Shown piece after piece: positions 63,720 through 64,000 of a stretch of 64,000 nucleotides of DNA. Origin of the DNA: Symbiodinium natans. Lineage: Eukaryota > Sar > Dinophyceae > Suessiales > Symbiodiniaceae. The stretch is from the NCBI GenBank assembly GCA_905221605.1, contig CAJNDS010002668.1:312001-376000 (forward strand), written 5' to 3'. Below the pieces are notes generated by a model. It was not told where the DNA came from. It was given only the letters and a program-made list of their open reading frames with translations, and did not search any database. Made by a program: the position numbers and the translations under genes. The first letter of the stretch is position 1; each line of letters starts with the position of its first letter.

Positions 63720-64000
63720 GGGTTCGGGATGCAGGGTTTCGGGTTTAGGGTTCAGGGTTTAGGGCTTAGGGCTTAGGGCTTAGGGCTTAGAGCTTAGGGT
63801 TTAGGGTTTTGGGTTTAGGGATAGCTTCTCAGAACGTTTGTCTATCTGCCTAGCTTCATGTCTTTCTCTAGTTGTACACACATGGTATATGTAGATGCAT
63901 GTGCCTGTGTTCACTTAGTCATTCGTTTACGATGTCATGTACGCATACACGCCTGTAAGTTCAAAGGCCCCCCAAGTGCTCGACATGTCCAGTGCCAAGG

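Overview
This window looks like nuclear DNA of a dinoflagellate (my inference; a Suessiales or Symbiodinium-type genome would fit). The reasons are: several hundred copies of the TTTAGGG/CCCTAAA heptamer scattered through the whole 64 kb rather than at one end; every supportable gene fragment on the + strand; genes cut into exons of about 40-180 bp; GC-AG as well as GT-AG introns; and a CCCH zinc-finger protein carrying a He_PIG-like segment, a combination I associate with dinoflagellates.

Conventional ORF calling misses most genes because they are split. Read exon by exon, the blocks between telomere-like arrays are often open, start after a C/T-rich ...AG and stop exactly where GTTTAGGG begins. 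The heptamer array therefore supplies the splice donor in many introns, and some introns are almost nothing but heptamers (33536-33594, 61678-61754, 60772-60816, 23475-23536). Other introns are, or end in, short inverted-repeat elements (MITE-like): removing one element restores the frame in the zinc-finger gene (28412-28545) and another does so at 25755-25833. This is the behaviour of introner elements.

Layout: 0.3-5.1 kb, leucine-rich-repeat exons. 5.1-7.6 kb, introns, arrays and weak exon candidates. 7.66-13.97 kb, a PAQR/haemolysin-III-family seven-helix membrane protein, the best-identified gene. 14-15.3 kb, two (GGACCC)n arrays, an AT-rich island and a degenerate duplication. 15.3-26.9 kb, several unidentified split genes. 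27.4-28.7 kb, the CCCH zinc-finger gene, followed by a partial tandem duplicate to 30.5 kb. 31-47 kb, many small split genes. 47.37-48.75 kb, a satellite of about 57-bp units. 49-63.7 kb, more split genes, including a complete two-exon 81-codon gene at 61.6 kb. At least fourteen MITE-like families recur.

Caution: an open frame of 25 codons arises by chance in a given frame about 30% of the time, so short exon calls without frame-restoring joins or homology are weak and are scored so. I saw no rRNA, tRNA, CRISPR or bacterial-type signals.
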